Source of the DNA: Clostridium sp.
GTDB lineage: Bacteria; Bacillota; Clostridia; Clostridiales; Clostridiaceae
Assembly (NCBI GenBank): GCA_018372555.1
Contig: JAHAIU010000121.1
Coordinates: 1-8,345 of the forward strand
DNA: 8,345 nt
Direction of reading: 5' to 3'
Shown here: positions 1 to 6,115 of the stretch, piece by piece
Layout: each line of letters opens with the position of its first letter
Position numbering within the stretch: position 1 is the first letter of the stretch
Notes under the pieces: model-generated
Databases searched by the model: none
Told to the model about the DNA's origin: nothing
The model's input: the letters and a program-made list of their open reading frames with translations, nothing else
Position numbers and translations under genes: made by a program

Positions 1-212
1 AAAATATATTGCTAATTGGATTAAACCCTATATTAAATTTTGCTGTTTATACAGAACCATTTAGAAGTATTGCATGGAATGATGGACCTAATATTTTCAT
101 GTATATTGCACACTTACTTACTTTTATTTTTCCAGCTGCTATAATTGATTTTATTATATATGCAATTAAGTATAGTATTAAAAAGTCAAATTCTTTAAAA
201 ATAGATGATTAA
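1..212 (+). CDS. C-terminal part of a membrane protein (5' end outside window)
   Basis: The frame is open from the left edge (codons begin at position 3) to a TAA at 210-212, giving about 69 visible residues. A TTG at 9 could be read as a start, but it has no ribosome binding site and the frame stays open upstream, so this is almost certainly the tail of a longer gene. The visible part has a hydrophobic stretch near the edge, a short polar segment with TEPFRS and WNDGPN, then a long hydrophobic helix (about MYIAHLLTFIFPAAIIDFII). It ends in a basic and acidic cytoplasmic-type tail rich in K, S and D. This pattern fits the last one or two helices of an integral membrane protein. I cannot assign a family. 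The terminator at 275-310 follows its stop by about 60 nt. Confidence 0.6.
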   Translation, partial: NILLIGLNPILNFAVYTEPFRSIAWNDGPNIFMYIAHLLTFIFPAAIIDFIIYAIKYSIKKSNSLKIDD

Positions 213-274
213 TAATTTTTAATTTAAGATATATTGTAGTTGAGATTAATATATTGTCTATATATGTATTTACT

Positions 275-310
275 AGAAAAAGGGCTGTTTTGTGAAACAA
301 CCCTTTTTCT
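275..310. terminator. Bidirectional intrinsic terminator
   Basis: AGAAAAAGGG (275-284) pairs perfectly with CCCTTTTTCT (301-310). After a C/A mismatch, TGTTT (286-290) pairs with AAACA (295-299) around a TGTG loop. The A-rich left arm and T-rich right arm give a U-tract in either direction. It can therefore end both the rightward partial gene and the leftward secreted-protein gene, whose TAA stop begins within the hairpin edge. Confidence 0.85.
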
Positions 311-657
311 TAAGGTAATTTTTCAAAATATAAAGCAGTCTCCCCATCTGATATTAAGATTATAGTATTTTTATTTGTAATAGTGCCACCATTACATTTT
401 CTGTTACAGTTTATATTTTTATAAACTATATCAGCATTCTCATCCAAAATAATAATTGCAGAGTTCTTCTCAGGATTTAAGAATTTAAATTGCAAATTAT
501 AAGAACCTGTATCATTAGGATCAATCCTGTAAATTCCTTCTTTATATACTGAATCAGTTGGAGGGATAGTTTCATTTGTATAAGCGTATGTATTGGTTGT
601 AAAAATCATAGTAAATAAAGCTATTGCAGATAATAAAATTGCAAATCTTTTTTTCAT
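310..657 (-). CDS. Small secreted protein of unknown function
   Basis: A 115-residue protein is read leftward. I chose the ATG at 655-657 because TGAGGTGA lies six bases upstream on the minus strand; an ATG ten codons further upstream has no such site. Residues 1-25 form a classic signal peptide: MKKR, a hydrophobic core, then TNTYA with predicted cleavage before YTNE. The mature part of about 90 residues is polar and looks beta-rich, with GIYRID near residue 41, a GSYNLQFKFL strand, an IIILDE strand and a closing ALYFEKLP. It has only two cysteines, C84 and C88 (CNRKC), which could form a small disulphide or bind a metal. No LPXTG motif, lipobox or membrane anchor is present, so release from the cell is likely. 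I do not recognise a family. It is monocistronic, with its own promoter candidate and terminator. Confidence 0.8.
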   Translation of the reverse strand: MKKRFAILLSAIALFTMIFTTNTYAYTNETIPPTDSVYKEGIYRIDPNDTGSYNLQFKFLNPEKNSAIIILDENADIVYKNINCNRKCNGGTITNKNTIILISDGETALYFEKLP

Positions 658-766
658 TAGTTTCACCTCATAAATTATTATTTCCATTATTAAATTAATT
701 ATGATTTTATATAGTTTTTTTATTATTAGAATTATTAATAATATAGATTATTTATATGACATTAAT

Positions 767-795
767 AAAATAATGATATAATAAAAACTAGTCAA
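767..795 (-). promoter_or_regulatory. Candidate promoter of the secreted-protein gene
   Basis: Read on the minus strand, TTGACT (790-795) and TATTTT (767-772) are separated by 17 bases, a sigma-A-like arrangement with a good -35 and a mediocre -10. Transcription would start near 760, giving a leader of about 100 nt before the ATG at 657. The region is so AT-rich that chance matches are common. Confidence 0.35.
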
Positions 796-830
796 TGTGT
801 GAAACAAAATAACATAAATTAGATGGTGTA

Positions 831-859
831 TTGAAATGGAATTTCTAATATGATACAAT
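831..859 (+). promoter_or_regulatory. Sigma-A promoter for the NamZ surface gene
   Basis: TTGAAA (831-836) and TACAAT (854-859) are separated by exactly 17 bases. A TG at 851-852 adds an extended -10. This is the best promoter match I found in the divergent intergenic region. The predicted start is near 866, which leaves a leader of roughly 235 nt before the ATG at 1101. Confidence 0.6.
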
Positions 860-864
860 ACTTG

Positions 865-878
865 TGTAAACGTAATCG
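865..878 (+). promoter_or_regulatory. CcpA (cre)-like operator at the predicted start point
   Basis: TGTAAACGTAATCG fits the cre consensus TGNAANCGNWNNCA except for one base (final CG instead of CA). It sits at about +1 to +13 of the promoter at 831-859, where CcpA binding would block transcription. The match is by eye and the role is inferred. Confidence 0.4.
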
Positions 879-1100
879 TATTTGCATAAATAATATTAGT
901 GTGTATTAAACTTAAATATTTATAGGTGAAGGGAGGAAAAACAAAAGTAAAAGTTACCAATATATATCAATTGTCGTTGTTAAAATGTAACCTAAGTCAT
1001 TAAAAAGTGTAAGATAAGTTTGTATATACTAAGTTTAAACTTTTAAATTAAAAAATATTATTCTTATTAATGAAATATTATTACTATAGGGGGGTAAAAT
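866..1100 (+). other. Long AT-rich leader of the NamZ gene
   Basis: If the promoter at 831-859 is used, this stretch is the 5' untranslated leader. It contains a strong Shine-Dalgarno-like GGGAGG (931-936) with no ATG, GTG or TTG at usable distance. It also holds a 12-bp palindrome AAGTTTAAACTT (1031-1042) and a weak second promoter possibility (TTTAAA at 1034, TATTAT at 1056). The gene's own site, AGGGGGG at 1088-1094, lies six bases before the ATG. I see no known riboswitch fold, including no c-di-GMP-I core, and no convincing small ORF. Confidence 0.35.
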
Positions 1101-4073
1101 ATGAATTTAAAGTTAAAAAGAAAGATAGGGATAATTACATGTGGATTTTTGATTTCTTCAATATTTTTTCAGGCTAAAGATATAAAGACTGTAAGTGCAA
1201 GTAGCAATGCACAAGTAAAATTAGGTATAGACAATTTAGATAAAAATTTAACTATTTTTGAAGGGAAAAGAGTAGGACTAATAACAAATCCATCAGGTAT
1301 GGATAGTAATTTTAAAAGTTCTATAGATGTATTATATGAAAAAACTAATTTAACAACATTATTTGCAGCAGAACATGGAATTAGAGGTAATGCACAAGCT
1401 GGAGATAATATTGGAAATGAAGTTGATGAAGTTACTGGACTTCCAGTTCATAGTCTTTATGGATCAACTAAAAAACCAACTCCAGAAATGCTTGAAAATG
1501 TTGATGTACTAGCTTATGACATGCAAGATGTTGGAGCTAGATTTTACACATATATAAATACTTTAGCTTATGCGATGGAAGCATGTGCAGAAAATGATAA
1601 GACATTTGTTGTATTTGACAGACCTAATCCAATAGGGGGAGATGTACAAGGTAATTTACTTAATACTGAATTTAGTTCTTTTGTTGGTATGTATCCTATA
1701 GTTCAAAGATATGGGATGACAGTAGGTGAATATGCTAAATTTATAAATGAAGAATTTAATATAAATTGTAAGCTAGAAGTTGTTGAAATGGAAGGATGGA
1801 CTCGTGATATGTATTATGACGAAACAGGATTAAATACCTGGGTGATGCCATCTCCTAATATGCCTACACTAACTACTTCAATAGTTTATACTGGTACTTG
1901 TGTTTTTGAAGGAACAAATGTATCAGAAGGTAGAGGAACTACTAGACCTTTTGAATTAATTGGTGCTCCTTGGATTGAACCTATGGAGCTTAGTAATAAA
2001 TTAAATTCTTTAGGATTACCAGGTGTAAAGTTTAGACCAGCATCATTTACACCATCATTTTCAAAATATTCAGCATCAGATACTGTTAACTATCCAACTG
2101 GTAAAAATCAAGTTTGTGGTGGTGTTCAAGTATATGTAACTAACAGAGATGAATTTAATGCTGTTAAAACTGGATATGCAATGCTATATACAATTAGAGA
2201 TATGTATCCAGATAAATTCCAATATTTAAGCACTAATTTTATAGATAAATTAACAGGTAATAGTTATGTAAGAGAAGGTAAATATACATTAGAAGAATTA
2301 TTTGCAATAGTAGATAAAGAATCTAATGACTTTAAGGCGAAAACAGAAAAGTATTATATTTATCAAGAATCAAATAATAATGAGGAAAATATTAGTAATA
2401 TTAAACTTGGTATAGATAATATAGAAGAAAATTTAGAGATATTTAAAGATAAGAGAGTAGGGCTAATAACAAATCCATCTGGTATGGATAGTAATTTTAA
2501 GAGCTCTATAGATGTGTTATATGAAAAAACTAATTTAACAACTTTATTTGCAGCAGAACATGGAATTAGAGGATATGCACAAGCTGGAGATAATATTGGT
2601 AATGAAGTAGATAATATCACTGGACTTCCAGTTCATAGTTTATATGGATCAACTAAGAAACCAACTCCAGAAATGTTGGAAAATGTTGATATACTAGCGT
2701 ATGATATGCAAGATGTAGGAGCTAGATTCTACACATATATAAATACTTTAGCTTATGCAATGGAAGCATGTGCAGAAAATAATAAAACATTTGTTGTATT
2801 TGATAGACCTAATCCTATATCAAGTGAAGTTCAAGGAAACTTGCTTGATCCTGAGTTTAGTTCCTTTGTAGGAATGTATCCTATAGTTCAAAGATATGGA
2901 TTGACTGTTGGAGAATATGCACAATATATTAATGATAAGTTTGATATTAATTGTGATTTAAAAATAGTTAAAATGAGTGGATGGTCACAAGACATGTATT
3001 ATGATGAAACAGGCTTAGATACATGGGTAATGCCTTCACCAAATATGCCAACTTTAGATACAGCAATAGTATATACAGGAACTTGTGTCTTTGAAGGTAC
3101 AAATGTATCAGAAGGAAGAGGAACAACAAGACCATTTGAATTAATAGGAGCACCATGGATAAATCCTATAGATTTAGCAAATGAGTTAAATTCTTTAAAT
3201 TTACCAGGAGTAAAATTTAGAGCAGCTTCATTTACACCACAGTTCTCAAAATATTCAGCATCAGATACTGCTAATTATCCAACAGGAAAAAATCAAGTTT
3301 GTGGTGGAGTTCAAGTATATGTAACAGATAGGGATAGCTTTAACGCAGTTAAAACAGGTTATGCTATGTTATATACAATTAGAGATATGTATCCAGATAA
3401 GTTCCAATATTTAAGTACTAATTTTATAGACAAGTTAACAGGAAATAGCTATGTAAGAGAAGGTAAATATACATTAGAAGAGTTATTTGCAATAGTAGAT
3501 AAAGAATCTAGTGAATTCAAGTCTGAAGTAGAAAAATATAGAATATATGTATCAGCATCAACTATCAATGAGCTTCCTACTATAACTGCAAATGATAAGA
3601 CATTGAAATTAAATGAAAGCTTTGATCCATTAAAAGATGTAACAGCTTATGATGAAGAAGATGGAGATTTAACAGAATCTATAGAAGTTGTAGAAAATAC
3701 TGTAGATACTAGCAAAGTTGGAGAATATTTAGTTAAGTATAGTGTTTCTGATAGTAATGGTGGTAATACTACTAAGGTAATAAAAGTTAATATAATAGAA
3801 AATGATGAAGATAATAACAACAATAATGGCAATGGAAATGGCAATAATGGTAATAACGGAAATGAAAATGGTAATGATAATGGAAACAATAGTGGAAATG
3901 AAGGGGATAATGGCACAAATAATCCACAGGATAACAACAATTCAGATAAGTTACCTCAAACAGGTAGTGCTTTAAATAATTCAGTATTATTAGTTGTTGC
4001 ATCACTCCTTATGATATATATAGGAAAATCAATTATAGTAAAAAAGTCTAATAAAATGGAAGAGAGTAAATAA
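1101..4073 (+). CDS. namZ: Cell-wall-anchored tandem NamZ (GH171) exo-beta-N-acetylmuramidase
   Basis: A 990-residue surface enzyme; the start at 1101 is fixed by AGGGGGG six bases upstream. Domain order: signal peptide 1-33 (cleavage after TVSA); NamZ/DUF1343 domain 1 at about 39-421; short Asn/Glu linker; NamZ domain 2 at about 434-816; Bact_surface_Ig-like (DUF5011-type) domain at about 825-902 with FDPLKDVTAYDEEDGDLT and VDTSKVGEY; Asn/Gly-rich spacer 903-949; LPQTG at 951-955; hydrophobic helix about 959-975; lysine-rich tail. Characterised NamZ enzymes are usually single-domain, about 400 residues, and release MurNAc from non-reducing ends of peptidoglycan fragments. Both copies keep the signatures AAEHGIRG (E91/H92 and E486/H487, putative active site) and EGTNVSEGRGTTRPF (from E270 and E665). 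They align without gaps at a 395-residue offset, with about 50 substitutions in 383 positions by my count, so about 87% identical. Copy 2 has SS (574-575) where copy 1 has GG (179-180). It is monocistronic. Sortase should link it to peptidoglycan. Confidence 0.93.
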   Translation: MNLKLKRKIGIITCGFLISSIFFQAKDIKTVSASSNAQVKLGIDNLDKNLTIFEGKRVGLITNPSGMDSNFKSSIDVLYEKTNLTTLFAAEHGIRGNAQAGDNIGNEVDEVTGLPVHSLYGSTKKPTPEMLENVDVLAYDMQDVGARFYTYINTLAYAMEACAENDKTFVVFDRPNPIGGDVQGNLLNTEFSSFVGMYPIVQRYGMTVGEYAKFINEEFNINCKLEVVEMEGWTRDMYYDETGLNTWVMPSPNMPTLTTSIVYTGTCVFEGTNVSEGRGTTRPFELIGAPWIEPMELSNKLNSLGLPGVKFRPASFTPSFSKYSASDTVNYPTGKNQVCGGVQVYVTNRDEFNAVKTGYAMLYTIRDMYPDKFQYLSTNFIDKLTGNSYVREGKYTLEELFAIVDKESNDFKAKTEKYYIYQESNNNEENISNIKLGIDNIEENLEIFKDKRVGLITNPSGMDSNFKSSIDVLYEKTNLTTLFAAEHGIRGYAQAGDNIGNEVDNITGLPVHSLYGSTKKPTPEMLENVDILAYDMQDVGARFYTYINTLAYAMEACAENNKTFVVFDRPNPISSEVQGNLLDPEFSSFVGMYPIVQRYGLTVGEYAQYINDKFDINCDLKIVKMSGWSQDMYYDETGLDTWVMPSPNMPTLDTAIVYTGTCVFEGTNVSEGRGTTRPFELIGAPWINPIDLANELNSLNLPGVKFRAASFTPQFSKYSASDTANYPTGKNQVCGGVQVYVTDRDSFNAVKTGYAMLYTIRDMYPDKFQYLSTNFIDKLTGNSYVREGKYTLEELFAIVDKESSEFKSEVEKYRIYVSASTINELPTITANDKTLKLNESFDPLKDVTAYDEEDGDLTESIEVVENTVDTSKVGEYLVKYSVSDSNGGNTTKVIKVNIIENDEDNNNNNGNGNGNNGNNGNENGNDNGNNSGNEGDNGTNNPQDNNNSDKLPQTGSALNNSVLLVVASLLMIYIGKSIIVKKSNKMEESK
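1215..2363 (+). repeat. Intragenic duplication, copy 1 (NamZ domain 1)
   Basis: This encodes residues 39-421. It is repeated in frame and without indels 1185 bp downstream, at 2400-3548. DNA identity is lower than protein identity, with many third-position differences such as GCACAAGCT contexts against synonymous variants. The duplication is therefore not very recent, and the protein has been kept under constraint. Confidence 0.9.
2400..3548 (+). repeat. Intragenic duplication, copy 2 (NamZ domain 2)
   Basis: This encodes residues 434-816, the second catalytic module. Substitutions against copy 1 are uneven: 12 fall in residues 608-630 (copy 1 213-235), whereas the C-terminal stretch from FNAVKTGYAML to IVDKES is identical in protein sequence. 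Confidence 0.9.
3807..3947 (+). repeat. Low-complexity Asn/Gly-rich spacer coding repeat
   Basis: AAT/AAC and GGN codons alternate here (residues 903-949: N, G, with a few E, D and S). The degenerate unit is roughly GGNAAT or GGNAATAAN. In the protein this is a flexible wall-spanning stalk between the Ig-like domain and LPQTG. The repeat may vary in length between strains. Confidence 0.75.
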
Positions 4074-4126
4074 AATTAGTAAAGGAAAAAATTATAAATA
4101 ACATTTGATTACTCTAAAATGAACAA

Positions 4127-4191
4127 GGAGCTATAGATAGTAGATAAATTAATTAATATATTTATTTACATCTATAGCTTCTTTTATTTCT
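4127..4191 (+). terminator. Strong intrinsic terminator after the NamZ gene
   Basis: AGCTATAGAT (4129-4138) pairs perfectly with ATCTATAGCT (4170-4179). With one bulged A at 4139 the stem continues through 4140-4149 pairing with 4160-4169. The outer G4127 pairs with C4181. The tail TTTTATTTCT follows. The hairpin lies about 55 bases after the stop codon. Confidence 0.85.
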
Positions 4192-4298
4192 ATTAAAGAA
4201 AAGATTATGCTATCAATTTTTAATTAGAAGTTAAAATAATTTAAATAAATCATCTATATTTATAAAATTGGAAATTACATAGGTCAATAATTATTTAT

Positions 4299-4326
4299 TT
4301 TTAAACGATAAAAACTATGCTAAAAT
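4299..4326 (+). promoter_or_regulatory. Candidate extended -10 promoter for the DUF2975-regulator pair
   Basis: TGC followed by TAAAAT (-10 at 4321-4326) is an extended -10 element. A weak -35, TTTTAA (4299-4304), lies 16 bases upstream. Transcription would start near 4333, just before the ribosome binding site AAGAGGTG at 4345-4352. Confidence 0.4.
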
Positions 4327-4358
4327 TAAAAATATAATAAATTTAAGAGGTGCATATT

Positions 4359-4841
4359 ATGAAAAAAGGATCAACGCTATTTTTAAAGATAGCTTTATTT
4401 CTAATAGGTAGTCCAATTGTTGCATTATGTATAGTTGGCTTACCTTGGATTACTAAGGAATCAATAGGGCAATATCCTTGGATAGATTATTTAAAGTATC
4501 CAATTTTAATAGGGCTATATGGAACTGCTGTAGCATTTTTTGCAATACTATATCAGGCTTTTAAGCTTTTAACTTACATAGATAAAGGTAAGGCTTTTTC
4601 TGAAATATCTGTAAAGGCATTAAAGAATATAAAAATCAGTGCAATATCAATTAGTTCTATTTATGTATTATTATCACCATTTTTATACATTATAGCAGAA
4701 ATAGATGATGCTCCAGGAATGATATTAATTGTAATAGTATTTATCTTTGCATCTTTTGTTATTTCAGTCTTTGCTGCCCTTCTCCAAAAGCTTCTACAAG
4801 AGGCTATTGATATAAAATCAGAAAATGATTTAACAATTTGA
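4359..4841 (+). CDS. DUF2975 family membrane protein
   Basis: A 160-residue integral membrane protein. I start it at ATG 4359, six bases after AAGAGGTG; the in-frame GTG at 4350 overlaps that site and is unlikely to be used. Four hydrophobic helices are visible at about residues 7-30, 47-72, 92-113 and 119-142. Between helices 2 and 3 is YIDKGKAFSEISVKALKNI, which matches the loop typical of DUF2975 proteins (a small polar turn, then FS, then LK-I). The family's biochemical role is unknown. It is widely found next to a small Cro/C1-like regulator, as here and as in the YoaS/YozG pair of Bacillus. Its TGA is part of the next gene's ribosome binding site, so the two are probably translationally coupled. 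By family context I infer that the membrane protein may influence the regulator; nothing in the sequence proves it. Confidence 0.82.
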   Translation: MKKGSTLFLKIALFLIGSPIVALCIVGLPWITKESIGQYPWIDYLKYPILIGLYGTAVAFFAILYQAFKLLTYIDKGKAFSEISVKALKNIKISAISISSIYVLLSPFLYIIAEIDDAPGMILIVIVFIFASFVISVFAALLQKLLQEAIDIKSENDLTI

Positions 4842-4852
4842 GGTGAAGTGAT

Positions 4853-5062
4853 ATGGCAATTATAGTTAATGTTGACGTAATGTTGGCAAAGAGAAAAATG
4901 AGTGTAACAGAACTTTCTGAAAGAGTTGGTATTACAATGGCTAATCTTTCTATATTGAAAAATGGAAAAGCAAAGGCAGTTAGATTTTCTACTTTAGAAG
5001 CTATTTGTAAGGCATTAGATTGTCAGCCTGGGGATATTCTAGAATATAGAGAAGATGAGTAA
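4853..5062 (+). CDS. Cro/C1-type helix-turn-helix regulator (YozG-like)
   Basis: A 69-residue single-domain DNA-binding protein. GAGGTGA (4840-4846) overlaps the stop of the preceding gene and lies six bases before ATG 4853. The helix-turn-helix covers about residues 17-37: VTELSERVGITMANLSILK, where ITMANLSILKNGKA is the recognition-helix region. This is followed by FSTLEAICKALDCQPGDILEY, the typical ending of compact Xre-family proteins of the YozG type. There is no ligand or sensor domain. Such proteins normally act as dimers, and the DUF2975 partner is the obvious candidate for a membrane input. Targets are not evident. No clear inverted operator is visible at its own promoter. Confidence 0.85.
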   Translation: MAIIVNVDVMLAKRKMSVTELSERVGITMANLSILKNGKAKAVRFSTLEAICKALDCQPGDILEYREDE

Positions 5063-5101
5063 TATAAAATAGATAAAATAAGTAAAATGGAAATTATTAC
5101 G

Positions 5102-5167
5102 AAAAGTAAGTATCACATTAAACTACTTAAATTATGATTGAGGAGGAGAATGAGATACTTATTTTTT
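5102..5167 (+). terminator. Intrinsic terminator after the regulator gene
   Basis: TAAGTATC (5107-5114) pairs with GATACTTA (5154-5161). It extends outward through a G/T wobble and four A-T pairs to 5102/5166, and inward after one mismatch by CATT/AATG. The loop is about 29 nt. The 3' arm runs into TTTTTTATTTTG. It lies 40 bases after the stop codon. The loop unexpectedly contains a strong Shine-Dalgarno sequence followed by an ATG (see 5150-5188). Confidence 0.65.
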
Positions 5168-5188
5168 ATTTTGTATAGATTACTATAA
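5150..5188 (+). CDS. Possible 12-residue micro-ORF inside a hairpin
   Basis: GAGGAGGAG (5140-5148) directly precedes ATG 5150, which opens the reading MRYLFFILYRLL and then TAA. The Shine-Dalgarno match is among the best in the window, but the spacing is short (about three bases after AGGAGG). The start codon lies in the 3' arm of the hairpin at 5102-5167. The hydrophobic, basic peptide could be a leader, a small membrane peptide or the decayed start of a lost gene. Chance is also quite possible. Confidence 0.2.
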   Translation: MRYLFFILYRLL

Positions 5189-5327
5189 GTCATCAAGTTA
5201 ATAAATAGAAAGATAAAACTAGTTAGATTTTTATAGAATAGATTAATATACCTTGATTTTAATTTAATATCTATAATCTTTATTCTATGAATTTAATAAT
5301 AAGCTTTAATAATATTTCTTTTATGAT

Positions 5328-5360
5328 TTTTAATATTAAGTTTTAATATTAAGTTTTAAT
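5328..5360 (+). repeat. 13-bp tandem repeat TTTTAATATTAAG
   Basis: Two perfect copies (5328-5340 and 5341-5353) are followed by a partial third (TTTTAAT). The palindromic core TAATATTA recurs at 5381-5388 and 5523-5530. A looser 37-base echo links AACCCT at 5361 and at 5398. Confidence 0.6.
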
Positions 5361-5482
5361 AACCCTCGAAATAGGATTTCTAATATTAAATTTTAAAAAC
5401 CCTTTAAATTCTAATGTTAAAAATTAATAGCATTATAAATTATGATGTTTAGTATTAGGATTTAGTGAGATTTACTTTATAA

Positions 5483-5508
5483 AAGCTAATACTAAAATTT
5501 ATTAGCTT
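5483..5508 (+). terminator. Small hairpin, possible weak terminator
   Basis: AAGCTAATA (5483-5491) pairs perfectly with TATTAGCTT (5500-5508) around an 8-base loop, followed by CTATTTAT. The stem is AT-rich and the T-tract is broken, so termination would be weak. Confidence 0.3.
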
Positions 5509-5597
5509 CTATTTATAGATTTTAATATTAGAGTTTAATAGACTGTGTTCTATAATTAACAAAGTATTAATATCTTACATATTGGATAAGTTTTATA

Positions 5598-5627
5598 TTG
5601 AACCTTACAAAATAACACTGGTAATAA
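5598..5627 (+). promoter_or_regulatory. Candidate promoter of the PTS operon
   Basis: TTGAAC (5598-5603) and TAATAA (5622-5627) are 18 bases apart, with TG at 5619-5620 as an extended -10. This would give a leader of about 135 nt. A rival is TTGAAA (5687-5692) with TATAAT (5713-5718), but its 20-base spacer is too long for a good sigma-A promoter. Confidence 0.35.
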
Positions 5628-5767
5628 TATGGGAATAATAAAAAAAGAGGGTTTTTAAAATGAAATTTCAAAATATCTTACAAATATTGAAATAGAATAC
5701 AATAAATGTTAATATAATATAAAGAGTATTTTAAATGAAGGGTTATAGAAATATGGGAGGTAAAACT

Positions 5768-6085
5768 ATGGTAGAGAATATGGAAGTAATAATATTTGAG
5801 ATAATAAGCCAAGGTGGAACTGCAAAGGGATTAGCTTATGAAGCTTTAGAAGCAGCAGAAAATGAAGATTTTGAGAAGGCTCAGGAATTATTAAAAGAGG
5901 CAGATGAGTGTTTAAAAGAAGCTCATAAGATACAAACAGATATAATTCAAGCAGAAGCAAGGGGAGAGGAAACTGAAGTATCAGTGCTTTTTGTACATGC
6001 TCAAGATCACTTAATGACAGCTATTGAAGCAAAAACTTTGATAGAACATATTATAAAGCTCCATAAGAAGCTTGCCGAAAGATAA
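5768..6085 (+). CDS. PTS lactose/cellobiose-family EIIA component
   Basis: A 105-residue cytoplasmic phosphocarrier, the usual length for this family. ATG 5768 is chosen because GGGAGGT (5755-5761) lies six bases upstream; an in-frame ATG at 5735 has no ribosome binding site. The protein is all-helical: EIISQGGTAKGLAYEAL (helix 1), a long helix with AQELLKEADECLKEAHKIQTDIIQAEA, and helix 3 carrying VLFVHAQDHLMTAIEAK. In that signature H77 is the expected phosphorylation site and D80 the metal-binding residue that holds the family's trimer together. EIIA takes phosphate from HPr and passes it to the EIIB at 6501. It is the first gene of the operon. The sequence does not decide whether cellobiose, chitobiose, lactose or another beta-disaccharide is the substrate. 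Confidence 0.93.
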   Translation: MVENMEVIIFEIISQGGTAKGLAYEALEAAENEDFEKAQELLKEADECLKEAHKIQTDIIQAEARGEETEVSVLFVHAQDHLMTAIEAKTLIEHIIKLHKKLAER

Positions 6086-6115
6086 TAAAATTAAATAAAG
6101 GAGGTGTTAGAGATT

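Larger units (their letters stand above)
5189..5767 (+). other. AT-rich intergenic region without a recognised gene
   Basis: About 580 bases with no ORF of convincing length on either strand. It holds degenerate TTTTAATATTAAG-type repeats (5328-5530), a 9-bp hairpin at 5483-5508, one or two promoter candidates for the PTS operon, and an 11-codon reading MKFQNILQILK at 5660-5695. That reading follows GAGGG at a spacing of about eight bases and may be a leader peptide or chance. I see no sigma-54 GG-N10-GC element and no recognisable antiterminator target, although these are common ahead of such PTS operons. Confidence 0.5.

Noticed and set aside
748..960. A 70-residue minus-strand open frame in the divergent intergenic region
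   Set aside because: No ribosome binding site, hydrophobic low-complexity composition typical of reversed AT-rich DNA, and it overlaps the best promoter and cre-like site of the NamZ gene.
866..1100. Riboswitch such as c-di-GMP-I in the NamZ leader
   Set aside because: I looked for the conserved core and GC-containing stems and found none; only an orphan Shine-Dalgarno and a short palindrome are present.
2363..3156. Minus-strand frames within the second NamZ domain
   Set aside because: They lie wholly inside a well-supported coding region and have no Shine-Dalgarno sequence or recognisable domain.
1215..3548. Assembly artefact explaining the NamZ duplication
   Set aside because: The copies differ by many synonymous changes and about 50 amino-acid changes and keep one frame, so they are true diverged paralogous domains.
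3647..4005. Minus-strand frames rich in Leu/Ser/Pro or Tyr/His/Cys opposite the NamZ tail
   Set aside because: They are antisense readings of the Ig-like domain and the Asn/Gly repeat, with biased composition and no start signals.
5328..5540. CRISPR-like array
   Set aside because: Repeats are short, degenerate and irregularly spaced, with no unique spacers and no cas genes nearby.
5540..5767. Sigma-54 promoter or LicT/BglG antiterminator target ahead of the PTS operon
   Set aside because: No GG-N10-GC element and no recognisable RNA antiterminator motif overlapping a terminator could be found.
5766..5960. Leucine-rich minus-strand frame opposite EIIA
   Set aside because: Complement of the helical EIIA gene; no start signal.
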